Shown here piece by piece: positions 35,474 through 44,270 of a stretch of 64,000 bases of DNA (positions are counted from its first letter, which is position 1; each line of letters opens with the position of its first letter). Under the pieces are notes generated by a model. The model did no database searches. It had not been told where the DNA came from and worked only from the letters and a program-made list of their open reading frames with translations. Source of the stretch: Nitrobacter winogradskyi Nb-255 (GTDB lineage Bacteria > Pseudomonadota > Alphaproteobacteria > Rhizobiales > Xanthobacteraceae); NCBI RefSeq assembly GCF_000012725.1, contig NC_007406.1, forward strand, positions 1,826,001 through 1,890,000, written 5' to 3'. The position numbers and the translations under genes are program-made.

Positions 35474-36316
35474 TCACCGCGATCCCGGAAAGAACGCGTC
35501 GCTGCGGCCGGTCATCCTGTAAACCAGCAGTCCGACCCATTCGTGGGCGGCCGTATCGGCGCGGGCGAGACCTGCCGACAACTTGTCAAAGGGCATCCAC
35601 GCATCGATCCAGCCCCGCGTGCGCCAATCGACCGGATAAGGTTCGACATCGAAGCCAGCCTTGCGGAATACGCCGACCGATCGCGGCATGTGATAGGCTG
35701 ACGTTACCAGCAACCAGCGCTCGCCGGATTCAGGCTTCACCAGTTCGCGGGTAAAACGCGCGTTCTCATCGGTCGTGCGGGAACGGGTTTCGAGAACGAT
35801 ACGCTCGCGCGGGATGCCAAATTGCTCGAACAGCCGTCCCATCACCGGTGCTTCGGCGCGCAAGCCGGCAATCAGGTTTCCGGCGCCTCCACTGTAAACG
35901 ATACGAGCCTTCGGAAATCGCCGCGCCAGTTCTAGCGCCGCGATTACCCTTTCCGCCGACGCATTGGTTTCGACGGCTCCGCGGGAAACCGATATGTCCG
36001 CGTCAACAGCGCCACCCAGAACAATGATGCCATCCGGATCGCGCCCGTCGTGTTGCCATGCCGGAAAACGCTCTGATAGCGTCAACAGCAACACGTTGCC
36101 GAGTGGCGAATAGCCGAAGATCAGGAGCGCGGCGATCCCCGCCATCAGTAACCCGACGCCGGCGCGCCGCCATCTCGACAGACTCAGGCAGAGACCGAGA
36201 CCGCATATGAGCGCGATCGCGTTCGACGGCAGGACGATAAATCCGACAACCTTGGAAAGCAGGAAGAACATGCGGTCAGCGGCCCGGTCGATGCGGAGTC
36301 GAAAATCGCGACTCAT
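35474..36316 (-). CDS. YdcF/DUF218 family membrane protein
   Basis: 280 residues. Two or three hydrophobic helices (about 14-36, 37-50, 52-78) precede the DUF218 domain: DGIIVLGGAVDADISVSRG, NASAERVIAALELARRFP, IVYSGGAGN, RTTDENARFT and LLVTSAYHMPRSVGVFRKAG. This is the SanA/ElyC/YdcF family; ElyC and SanA are linked to envelope integrity and lipid-carrier use. The membrane anchor and intact motifs suggest a similar envelope role here. It precedes no obvious partner. Confidence 0.9.
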   Translation of the reverse strand: MSRDFRLRIDRAADRMFFLLSKVVGFIVLPSNAIALICGLGLCLSLSRWRRAGVGLLMAGIAALLIFGYSPLGNVLLLTLSERFPAWQHDGRDPDGIIVLGGAVDADISVSRGAVETNASAERVIAALELARRFPKARIVYSGGAGNLIAGLRAEAPVMGRLFEQFGIPRERIVLETRSRTTDENARFTRELVKPESGERWLLVTSAYHMPRSVGVFRKAGFDVEPYPVDWRTRGWIDAWMPFDKLSAGLARADTAAHEWVGLLVYRMTGRSDAFFPGSR

Positions 36317-36328
36317 CCGGCCGTGGTT

Positions 36329-36649
36329 CTATTCGCGACCATCGAGGGCGGCGAACACGGTTTCGGGCGCATGGGCAACGACCGCAAGGAGCGCGCGCGC
36401 GGGTCCGCGCGGAATCCGCTTGCCCTGCTCCCAGTTGCGGATGGTTTCAACGGGAACGCCCAGCCGCGCCGCGAACTCGACCTGGGTCAACCGCGCCCGC
36501 CGCCGCAGGCTTCTGACCTCAGGCACCGAGCTCGGTCCAGCATCATCGGAAGCTGCGCCCGCGACGTGCATGGAGGGTGATAGCGGAAACTCTTTCCCAT
36601 CGCGGATTTCCACGATCCGTCCGTCTGCTTTCAAACGCAATCGCTGCAT
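36329..36649 (-). CDS. XRE-family helix-turn-helix regulator
   Basis: 106 residues from ATG 36649, preceded by GGAGGTGA. An N-terminal segment (MQRLRLKADGRIVEIRDGK) is followed by a linker and a Cro/C1 HTH at about 50-100: RRRARLTQVEFAARLGVPVE, IRNWEQGKRIPRGPARALL. The layout resembles antitoxin-type or NadS/HigA-like regulators, but no toxin gene is next to it: the upstream 170 bases are empty and the downstream gene is ydcF-like. It is therefore an orphan regulator of unknown target. Confidence 0.82.
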   Translation of the reverse strand: MQRLRLKADGRIVEIRDGKEFPLSPSMHVAGAASDDAGPSSVPEVRSLRRRARLTQVEFAARLGVPVETIRNWEQGKRIPRGPARALLAVVAHAPETVFAALDGRE

Positions 36650-36822
36650 ACTCACCTCCGATTCGAGAGATCGTCGGTGATGGACGTTAAGCCTGAGTGA
36701 ATGCGCGCGGGGCCGCGGCACCAGGCACCCTCTTTCACGACCAGTTCACGACCAGTTAAGGCGGCGTTCATCGCCGGTCTTCTAGTTTCGGACGCAATGG
36801 GTGGGCGCGAAGGTATTATTGA

Positions 36823-38106
36823 ATGGCACGGATATCAAAAGCAGCCCGGCGGCGGATCCAGCGGATTCTTGGGCTCGGCCTGCTCGCCGCCACCCTCGAA
36901 TTCACGGCGCTTCCCGCTTTGGCCGGCGATTGTCCGGGCAATCCCGATGCTCTCGGAACGTCCCGGACATTGGTCGTGGACCCTCGGGAGCACCCCCGTA
37001 TCGGCACCATGCAGTATCAGGAAACATTGCCGCTTCGCGATCATGAGGTGGTGCTGACCTTCGACGACGGGCCGCTGCCGCCCCACAGCCTCCGGGTTCT
37101 CGATATCCTCGCCCGTGAATGCGTGAAGGCGACTTTCTTCACGGTTGGGCGGATGGCCCGCGACTACCCGCAGCATCTGCGCCGAGTGCTCGCGGCGGGA
37201 CATTCCATCGGCACCCATTCGCAGAATCATCCGCTTGGCATGAACCGGATGCCGATCGAGCGAGCCCGGCAGGAAATCGACGACGGGATCGCTTCCGCGA
37301 CCGCCGCGCTGGGCGACGAGGCAGCTCTCGCACCGTTCATGCGCATTCCCGGCCTGAGGCGCGCGCAAGGGATCGAGGATTATCTGGCCTCAAGAAACAT
37401 TCAGCTCTGGAGCGCCGATTTCCCGGCTGACGACTGGCGGCCTATTTCAGCTGAGCGCGTCTATCAACTCGCGATCAGCCGGATCGAAGCCAAGGGCAAA
37501 GGTATTTTGCTGTTGCATGATATCCAGGCCCGGACAGTGACTGCGCTGCCCAGGATTCTCCGCACCCTGAAGGAGCGCGGCTACCGCATTGTTCACGTGG
37601 TGCCGGCGAGGGCGAACCGGCCGAAGACGGCCACCGAGCCGCATGATTGGCGGATGCATCCTGCGCCGGCGATCGTCGCGACCGCCTCACCATCGCCCGC
37701 GGTACAAGCTACCGGCCCTGTGGACGCCGGCTCCCTCCCCGCTCCCGCAATCCCGGACTCGCAACTGAACCAGGGACAGCTTGTTCTTCTGCCGGAGGTT
37801 CTCGACCGATCTCAGCGCTTCGCTCGCGGCTTCCTACCGTTGTTACTGCGCGACTGGGCCTTCTGGCGGCGCCCTTCGCCGCTCGCCGCCTATGACCGGC
37901 TTTCCGTCCCCCGACAGAATTTTTTCACTATTCAGGAAAAACCCCCAGGGCCGCTGGCGGCTGCTCCTCTCCCGCAGCAAGCCCGGCCACCGGTCGGAAG
38001 CGGTCATCCCATCGAGGGTAATGAGCAATCGATGCCGCTCGACGCAAGCGCCGCGAAGCGCACCATTCCCGGAAGCGCACCAGCGTTGCGATCCACTTTT
38101 CGTTGA
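36823..38106 (+). CDS. Polysaccharide deacetylase (NodB homology, CE4)
   Basis: 427 residues. A signal peptide (about 1-35, LPALAGDC) suggests export. The NodB domain shows motif 1 VVLTFDDGPLPP (metal-binding aspartate), motif 2 HSIGTHSQNHP (metal-binding histidines), motif 3 MRIPGLRR, motif 4 ADFPADDWR and motif 5 GILLLHDIQ, so all five CE4 motifs are recognisable though motif 3 deviates from the usual RPPYG. The last 150 residues are Pro/Ala-rich and poorly structured. Likely substrate is peptidoglycan or another N-acetylated glycan; this is inferred. Confidence 0.9.
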   Translation: MARISKAARRRIQRILGLGLLAATLEFTALPALAGDCPGNPDALGTSRTLVVDPREHPRIGTMQYQETLPLRDHEVVLTFDDGPLPPHSLRVLDILARECVKATFFTVGRMARDYPQHLRRVLAAGHSIGTHSQNHPLGMNRMPIERARQEIDDGIASATAALGDEAALAPFMRIPGLRRAQGIEDYLASRNIQLWSADFPADDWRPISAERVYQLAISRIEAKGKGILLLHDIQARTVTALPRILRTLKERGYRIVHVVPARANRPKTATEPHDWRMHPAPAIVATASPSPAVQATGPVDAGSLPAPAIPDSQLNQGQLVLLPEVLDRSQRFARGFLPLLLRDWAFWRRPSPLAAYDRLSVPRQNFFTIQEKPPGPLAAAPLPQQARPPVGSGHPIEGNEQSMPLDASAAKRTIPGSAPALRSTFR

Positions 38107-38149
38107 AGCATCTCCCGGACAAGCAGTATCGAAGCCAGCCCAGGTATCC

Positions 38150-38222
38150 ACTGCGCTCGAAAACACTATAGAGCGTGATCCGAATAGAGCATGATTCGAT
38201 CAGCTTGAATCGGGATCACTCT
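38150..38222 (+). repeat. Truncated repeat with GAGCRTGATYCGAT hairpin
   Basis: CTGCGCTCGAAAACACTATAG is a family A edge; it is followed by AGAGCGTGATCCGAAT, AGAGCATGATTCGATCAG and GAATCGGGATCACTCT, which can pair as a hairpin like the right half of family C. Confidence 0.65.
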
Positions 38223-38234
38223 ACGTGCCGGTCT

Positions 38235-38468
38235 TCAGCTTCCCTTTCGCGCGGTACGCAGTCGGACGATCTCTTCAGCCTCCAGCTGCGCCATATCGAG
38301 CAGATAGCCGAGAGTATCCAGCCCATGACGCCGCGCAATCAGCGCCAGGTCGGCAACCGCCCCCGCCAGGTAGTGGGCGGCCTCGTCCGGGCCGCCGTCA
38401 CCGGGGGGGTCGCCTAAGCACGACTCATCATCGCGTAGCTCCTCGTTACGGTTTGGTCGTTCCCTCAT
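38235..38468 (-). CDS. Small conserved hypothetical protein (77 residues)
   Basis: 77 residues from ATG 38468. The N-terminal third is charged (MRERPNRNEELRDDES) and contains a GDPPGDGG low-complexity stretch; the C-terminal half forms predicted helices EAAHYLAGAVADLALIARRH and TLGYLLDMAQLEAEEIVRLR. I recognise the LDTLGYLLDMAQLEAEE pattern from short conserved proteins of Bradyrhizobiaceae; no function is known. Longer in-frame starts exist up to 38537. Confidence 0.65.
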   Translation of the reverse strand: MRERPNRNEELRDDESCLGDPPGDGGPDEAAHYLAGAVADLALIARRHGLDTLGYLLDMAQLEAEEIVRLRTARKGS

Positions 38469-38706
38469 CCCCCGAGAACTCCTCGCATCATGCCAAGGCG
38501 GAAGCTTCAAGTTCCGTCCCCTCATGAGAAATGGCAACTATGAGTAATATTATAAGAAACGTACAATTCCTAGGTGTAATCGAGACGAGAGGTTTTCACA
38601 GGAGTCTATTTGACTTAAGACCCCGCTGCACCCATGTTCGCCCCGAAACAGCCCGTTCGTCATTCGCGAATCGGTTTGAAGTTTATCCATAAAATACTGG
38701 AATAAC

Positions 38707-41442
38707 ATGAATATCGTCATTGTTGAGTCGCCTGCGAAGGCCAAGACGATCAACAAGTATCTGGGAACTTCCTATGAAGTGCTAGCGTCTTTCGGTCACG
38801 TTCGCGACCTGCCGGCCAAAAATGGATCCGTCGATCCCGACGCCAATTTTCAGATGATCTGGGAGGTCGATCCGAAGGCCGCCGGCCGGCTCAATGACAT
38901 CGCCAAATCGCTCAAGGGAGCCGACAAGCTCATCCTCGCCACCGACCCCGATCGCGAGGGCGAAGCGATCTCCTGGCATGTGCTCGAAGTGCTCAAGCAG
39001 AAGCGCGCGCTGAAGGACCAGAAGATCGAACGCGTGGTCTTCAACGCCATCACCAAGCAAGCCGTTACCGAAGCCATGAAGAGCCCGCGCCAGATCGACG
39101 GCGCGCTGGTCGATGCCTATATGGCGCGCCGCGCGCTCGACTATCTGGTCGGGTTTACCCTTTCCCCGGTGCTGTGGCGCAAGCTGCCCGGCGCACGATC
39201 GGCCGGCCGCGTCCAGTCGGTCGCCCTGCGCCTGGTCTGCGACCGGGAGCTTGAGATCGAGAAGTTCGTCCCGCGCGAATACTGGTCACTGGTCACGACG
39301 CTCGCCACCCCTCGTGGCGAAACCTTCGATGCGCGGCTGGTCGGGGCCGACGGCAAGAAGATCCAGCGGCTCGACATCGGAAACGGCGCCGAGGCTGAGG
39401 ATTTCCGGAAGGCGATCGAGGCGGCGAACTTCACGGTATCGACGGTCGAGGCCAAACCGGCGCGACGCAATCCCCAGGCGCCGTTCACCACGTCGACGCT
39501 ACAGCAGGAGGCCAGCCGCAAGCTCGGCTTCGCGCCTGCGCACACGATGCGGATCGCACAACGTCTTTACGAGGGCATAGACGTCGGCGGCGAAACCACG
39601 GGCCTCATCACCTATATGCGAACGGACGGCGTGCAGATCGACGGCTCGGCGATCACGCAGGCACGCAAGGTCATCGGCGAGGATTATGGCCACGCCTACG
39701 TGCCGGAGGCGCCTCGCCAGTACCAGACCAAGGCCAAGAACGCTCAGGAGGCGCACGAGGCCATCCGGCCGACCGACCTGTCGCGCCGGCCCTCGGACAT
39801 GAAGCGCCGCCTCGATGCCGATCAGGCCAGACTTTATGAACTGATCTGGATCCGGACCATCGCCAGCCAGATGGAATCAGCGGAGCTGGAACGCACCACC
39901 GTCGATATCGCGGCGCGGGCCGGTGCGCGCACGCTGGAGTTGCGTGCCAGTGGCCAGGTCGTCAAGTTCGACGGTTTCCTGGCGCTTTATCAGGAAGGCC
40001 GCGACGATGAGGAAGACGAGGACAGCCGCCGCCTTCCGGCCATGAGCGAAGGCGAAGCGTTGAGGCGCGAGAACCTCAGCGTCACCCAGCATTTCACGGA
40101 GCCGCCGCCGCGCTTTTCGGAAGCCTCGCTGGTCAAGCGCATGGAGGAGCTCGGCATCGGCCGGCCCTCGACCTACGCCTCGATCCTGCAGGTGCTCAAG
40201 GATCGCGGCTACGTCAAACTCGAAAAGAAGCGGCTCTATGGCGAAGACAAGGGCCGCGTCGTCATTGCATTCCTGGAGAACTTCTTCGCGCGTTACGTCG
40301 AATACGACTTCACCGCCAATCTCGAAGAGCAGCTCGACCGTATTTCGAACAACGAAGTGTCATGGCAGCAGGTCCTGAAGGATTTCTGGGACGACTTCAT
40401 CGGCGTGGTCAATGAAATCAAGGATGTCCGCGTATCCGAGGTGCTCGACGTGCTCGACAACATGCTCGGGCCGCACATCTATGCGCCGCGCGAGGATGGC
40501 GGCGATCCGCGCCAGTGCCCCACCTGCGGAACCGGAAGACTGAATCTCAAGGCCGGGAAATTCGGCGCCTTCGTCGGCTGCTCAAACTATCCGGAGTGCC
40601 GCCATACCCGTCCCCTCGCCGCTGACGGCGAGGCCGGCGGCGACCGCGTTCTCGGCAAGGATCCGGAGAGCGGTCTCGATGTCGCGGTGAAATCCGGCCG
40701 CTTCGGACCTTACATCCAGCTCGGTGAGGCCAGCGATTACGGCGAAGGCGAAAAGCCGAAACGCGCGGGCATCCCGAAAAACACGTCACCCGCCGACATC
40801 GAGTTGGATCTTGCGGTGAAGCTGCTGTCGCTTCCGCGCGAGATCGGCAAGCATCCGGAGACCGGCGAGCCGATCACGGCGGGGATCGGCCGCTTCGGCC
40901 CGTTCGTCCGGCATGAAAAAACCTATGCCAGTCTCGAAGCCGGCGACGAGGTGTTCGACATCGGCCTCAACCGCGCGGTGACGCTGATCGCGGAGAAGGT
41001 CGCCAAGGGGCCGAGCCGGCGCTTTGGCGCCGATCCGGGCAAGCCTCTCGGCGACCACCCGACGCTCGGCCCGGTCGCGGTGAAGAGCGGCCGTTACGGG
41101 GCGTATGTCACCGCAGGCGGCGTCAACGCCACGATTCCGAGCGACAAGACGCAGGACACCATTACGCTGCCGGAAGCCATCGCGCTGATCGACGAGCGCG
41201 CCGCCAAGGGCGGCGGCAAGCCGAAACGCGCGGCGAAGAAAGCCAAGCCCGCGCAAACCGAAAAGGCCGGCAAGGACGGCGCGGCGACAAAAAAGCCGGC
41301 CAAGAAAGCAGCTTCGAAACAGGCTTCCACGAAGCCGAAGTCTGAGGCCGTGAGCAAGGCGCGTGGCTCGATCGCCGCGGCCAAAGCGCCGCCCAATACA
41401 GTGAAAGCGCCTACAAAAAAGAGCGCGGGCAAGAACGGCTGA
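38707..41442 (+). CDS. topA: DNA topoisomerase I
   Basis: Type IA topoisomerase relaxing negative supercoils. 911 residues. The TOPRIM domain starts at residue 1 (MNIVIVESPAKAKTINKYLG) and includes LATDPDREGEAISWH (acidic metal-binding residues near 80-86). The catalytic tyrosine is Tyr303 in GLITYMRTDG. A four-cysteine zinc finger CPTCGTGRLN ... GCSNYPECR lies near 600-632, followed by three diverged Topo_C repeats (SGRFGPYIQLG, IGRFGPFVRHE, SGRYGAYVTAG). The last 80 residues are a Lys/Ala-rich tail, probably DNA binding. dprA, often upstream, is not here. rnr follows after 15 bases. Confidence 0.97.
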   Translation: MNIVIVESPAKAKTINKYLGTSYEVLASFGHVRDLPAKNGSVDPDANFQMIWEVDPKAAGRLNDIAKSLKGADKLILATDPDREGEAISWHVLEVLKQKRALKDQKIERVVFNAITKQAVTEAMKSPRQIDGALVDAYMARRALDYLVGFTLSPVLWRKLPGARSAGRVQSVALRLVCDRELEIEKFVPREYWSLVTTLATPRGETFDARLVGADGKKIQRLDIGNGAEAEDFRKAIEAANFTVSTVEAKPARRNPQAPFTTSTLQQEASRKLGFAPAHTMRIAQRLYEGIDVGGETTGLITYMRTDGVQIDGSAITQARKVIGEDYGHAYVPEAPRQYQTKAKNAQEAHEAIRPTDLSRRPSDMKRRLDADQARLYELIWIRTIASQMESAELERTTVDIAARAGARTLELRASGQVVKFDGFLALYQEGRDDEEDEDSRRLPAMSEGEALRRENLSVTQHFTEPPPRFSEASLVKRMEELGIGRPSTYASILQVLKDRGYVKLEKKRLYGEDKGRVVIAFLENFFARYVEYDFTANLEEQLDRISNNEVSWQQVLKDFWDDFIGVVNEIKDVRVSEVLDVLDNMLGPHIYAPREDGGDPRQCPTCGTGRLNLKAGKFGAFVGCSNYPECRHTRPLAADGEAGGDRVLGKDPESGLDVAVKSGRFGPYIQLGEASDYGEGEKPKRAGIPKNTSPADIELDLAVKLLSLPREIGKHPETGEPITAGIGRFGPFVRHEKTYASLEAGDEVFDIGLNRAVTLIAEKVAKGPSRRFGADPGKPLGDHPTLGPVAVKSGRYGAYVTAGGVNATIPSDKTQDTITLPEAIALIDERAAKGGGKPKRAAKKAKPAQTEKAGKDGAATKKPAKKAASKQASTKPKSEAVSKARGSIAAAKAPPNTVKAPTKKSAGKNG

Positions 41443-41457
41443 CGTGAGCCAATTGAT

Positions 41458-43806
41458 GTGAGCAAACCGCGCGCCAGGAATTTTCCGGATCGCGAGGCCA
41501 TCGTCGCTTTCATCCGCGCGCATCCCGGCCGGGCTGGCACACGCGAGATCGCTCATGAGTTCGGCTTGAAGAACGCCGATCGCGCCGAACTCAAGCATAT
41601 CCTTCGCGCGCTCGCGGATGACGGAACAATCGTGAAACGGAGCCGCAAGCTGCGGAAGCCGGAAACGCTGCCGCCAACGCTGGTAGCCGATATTACGGGG
41701 CGAGATCGCGACGGCGAACTGATCGCCACGCCGACCGAATGGGACGATGAAGCAACGCCCGCGCCGAGGATTCTCATTCATGTGCCGCGTCGGGCGAAGC
41801 CCGGCACCGTGGCAGGCGTCGGCGATCGTGCGCTGCTGCGCATCGAGACAATCGAGTCCGACGAAACCGCAAGCTATCGCGCTCGCGTCATCAGGGTCAT
41901 CGATCGCACCCGCGCGCGTATGCTCGGCATCTATCGCGCGTCGCCTCAGGGCGGCGGACGCCTTGTGCCGGTGGACAAGAAGCAGGCCGGGCGCGAGCTG
42001 AACATCGCGAAAGCCGACAGCGCGGGCGCGGAGGACGGCGATCTCGTGAGTGTCGAACTGGTGCGGACCCGCGGTTTCGGACTTGCTTCTGGCAAGGTGA
42101 AGGAGCGGCTTGGCTCGCTCGCGACCGAAAAGGCCGTCAGCCTGATCGCGATCCACGCCCATGACATTCCGCAGGAGTTTACGCCGGCCGCCTTGCGCGA
42201 AGCCGCCGCTGCGAAGCCTTCCGCCTTGCAAGGTCGCGAAGACTGGCGCGCGGTGCCGCTCATCACCATCGATCCCCCCGATGCGAAGGATCACGACGAC
42301 GCGGTTCACGCCGCGCCGGACGATGATCCCAACAACACGGGCGGCGCCATCGTCACCGTCGCCATCGCTGACGTCGCCTATTATGTGCGGCCTGAATCGG
42401 CGCTGGATCGTGAAGCTCTGGAGCGCGGCAATTCGGTCTATTTCCCGGATCGCGTGGTCCCGATGCTGCCCGAGCGCATTTCAAACGATCTCTGCTCACT
42501 TGTTCCGGGCGAAGCACGCGGGGCTCTCGCCGTGCGCATGGTGATCGACGCCGACGGACGCAAGCGTTCGCACACCTTTCATCGCATCCTGATGCGCTCG
42601 GCAGCGAAGCTTGCTTACTCGCAGGTGCAGGCCGCGATCGACGGCAACCCGGATGACGCGACCGCCCCCCTGCTCGAACCGATCCTGAAACCGCTCTACG
42701 CGGCCTTTGCTCTGGTGAAGCGCGCGCGCGACGAGCGCGATCCGCTCGATCTTGAATTACCCGAACGCAAGATTCTGCTGAAGAAGGACGGAACGGTCGA
42801 TCGTGTGATCGTTCCGGATCGGCTCGATGCGCATCGGCTGATCGAGGAATTCATGATCCTTGCAAACGTCGCCGCGGCCGAGATGCTGGAAAAGAAAGGG
42901 CTGCCGCTGATCTATCGCGTGCACGACGAGCCGACGGTCGAGAAGGTTCACAACCTGCGCGAGTTCCTGAAAACTCTCGATATGTCCTTCGCCAGAAGCG
43001 GCGCGCTGAGGCCGGAGTTGTTCAATCGCGTGCTGGATCAGGTCAGGGGCCATGATTCCGAATCGCTGGTGAACGAGGTGGTTCTTCGTTCGCAGGCACA
43101 GGCTGAGTATTCGGCGGAGAACTATGGCCACTTTGGTCTCAACCTGCGGCGCTACGCGCATTTCACATCGCCGATCAGGCGATATGCAGATCTCGTCGTG
43201 CACCGCGCCCTGCTCCGTGCGCTCGGTCTTGGCGACGGCGCGCTGCCGGATTCCGACAACGCCGAAACGCTCGCCGAAATAGCCGCGCGCATTTCCGTCA
43301 CCGAGCGGCGCGCCATGAAGGCCGAACGCGAGACGGCCGATCGCCTGATCGCGCATTTTCTCGCCGACCGCATCGGCAACATCTTCGAGGCGCGTATTTC
43401 CGGTGTCACCCGCGCAGGGCTTTTCGTGAAGCTGGCCGACACCGGCGCCGACGGGCTGATCCCGATTCGCTCGCTGGGGACCGAATATTTCAAGTACGAC
43501 GAGACCCGGCATGCCCTGGTGGGGTCCCGCAGCGGTTCCATGCACAAGCTGGGTGACGTGGTGGAGGTTCGTCTGGTAGAAGCTGTACCCTTGGCTGGCG
43601 CTCTGCGGTTCGAACTCTTATCCGGAGCCGAGGTGAGGCCGCGCTCCCCCCGCGCGCGGGGTGGAGGGAAAATAAAGACGCCGCGTGGTCGGAACGCGGG
43701 TCATCCTGATGTTCATTCGAAAGCCCATCCGGGCCGTAAACCGCGCGGGACATCGCGCAAGCCGGGCAGGAGCAAGGCCGGCAAACCGAAGAAGGGCAAA
43801 TCATGA
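41458..43806 (+). CDS. rnr: Ribonuclease R
   Basis: 3'-5' exoribonuclease of the RNase II/R family able to degrade structured RNA. 782 residues starting at GTG. N-terminal winged-helix-like region (ARNFPDREAIVAFIRAHPG), cold-shock domains (about 85-230), the RNB catalytic domain with TIDPPDAKDHDDAVHA (metal-binding aspartates) and YAHFTSPIRRYADLVVHR, an S1 domain (EARISGVTRAGLFVKLADTG) and a Lys/Arg-rich tail. It lies 15 bases after topA and overlaps the DUF983 gene by ATGA (43803-43806), so topA-rnr-DUF983 form an operon. Confidence 0.95.
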   Translation: MSKPRARNFPDREAIVAFIRAHPGRAGTREIAHEFGLKNADRAELKHILRALADDGTIVKRSRKLRKPETLPPTLVADITGRDRDGELIATPTEWDDEATPAPRILIHVPRRAKPGTVAGVGDRALLRIETIESDETASYRARVIRVIDRTRARMLGIYRASPQGGGRLVPVDKKQAGRELNIAKADSAGAEDGDLVSVELVRTRGFGLASGKVKERLGSLATEKAVSLIAIHAHDIPQEFTPAALREAAAAKPSALQGREDWRAVPLITIDPPDAKDHDDAVHAAPDDDPNNTGGAIVTVAIADVAYYVRPESALDREALERGNSVYFPDRVVPMLPERISNDLCSLVPGEARGALAVRMVIDADGRKRSHTFHRILMRSAAKLAYSQVQAAIDGNPDDATAPLLEPILKPLYAAFALVKRARDERDPLDLELPERKILLKKDGTVDRVIVPDRLDAHRLIEEFMILANVAAAEMLEKKGLPLIYRVHDEPTVEKVHNLREFLKTLDMSFARSGALRPELFNRVLDQVRGHDSESLVNEVVLRSQAQAEYSAENYGHFGLNLRRYAHFTSPIRRYADLVVHRALLRALGLGDGALPDSDNAETLAEIAARISVTERRAMKAERETADRLIAHFLADRIGNIFEARISGVTRAGLFVKLADTGADGLIPIRSLGTEYFKYDETRHALVGSRSGSMHKLGDVVEVRLVEAVPLAGALRFELLSGAEVRPRSPRARGGGKIKTPRGRNAGHPDVHSKAHPGRKPRGTSRKPGRSKAGKPKKGKS

Positions 43807-44243
43807 CCGCGCTTCCTCCCGATACCGCGAGCACAGCAGGCAAAACCTGGACCCCGGAAGGCGAAAAGCGCGACACCTGGGCCGCGATGAGGCGCGGGTT
43901 ATTCTGCCGCTGCCCGAGATGCGGGCAAGGCAAACTTTTTCGTACCTTCCTGAAAACCGCCGACAATTGTTCGGAATGCGGACTTGATTTTACTCCCCAT
44001 CGCGCCGACGACCTGCCCGCCTACCTCGTCATCGTCGTCGTCGGCCACATTGTCGTGCCGCTGGCGCTGCTGATCGAGAAAGCGTTTGCTCCGCCGCTGA
44101 TCCTTCAATGGGCGATCTATCTGCCGCTGACGCTGATCATGGCGCTGTGGCTGATTCAGCCGATCAAGGGTGCGGTCGTCGGCCTCCAATGGGCCCTCCG
44201 CATGCACGGCTTTGACGAGAATTTTGTCGACGACCAGGTCTGA
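43803..44243 (+). CDS. DUF983 membrane protein
   Basis: 146 residues. A zinc-knuckle pair CRCPRCGQGKLF and CSECGLDFTPHRADD precedes two hydrophobic helices (about 81-100 and 104-126), the DUF983 layout. The role of the family is unknown; it often follows rnr in alphaproteobacteria, and in other genomes it sits near cytochrome oxidase genes. It is coupled to rnr by a four-base overlap. Convergent with prfB 27 bases away. Confidence 0.92.
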   Translation: MTALPPDTASTAGKTWTPEGEKRDTWAAMRRGLFCRCPRCGQGKLFRTFLKTADNCSECGLDFTPHRADDLPAYLVIVVVGHIVVPLALLIEKAFAPPLILQWAIYLPLTLIMALWLIQPIKGAVVGLQWALRMHGFDENFVDDQV

Positions 44244-44270
44244 GACCAACCAGGTCTGAGACCGGTCTGA

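Noticed and set aside
34998-35540. 180-residue minus-strand ORF ending in NEDMA/NGDMA repeats
   Set aside because: It is antisense to the DUF3253 gene and its C-terminus is only the tandem repeat; coding is unlikely.
38550-38756. 68-residue minus-strand ORF antisense to the topA start
   Set aside because: Overlaps the topA start codon, has no family similarity I recognise, and sits in AT-rich promoter-like sequence.
40786-42309. 507-codon minus-strand frame opposite topA and rnr
   Set aside because: Spans the ends of two clear plus-strand genes and has shadow-frame composition.
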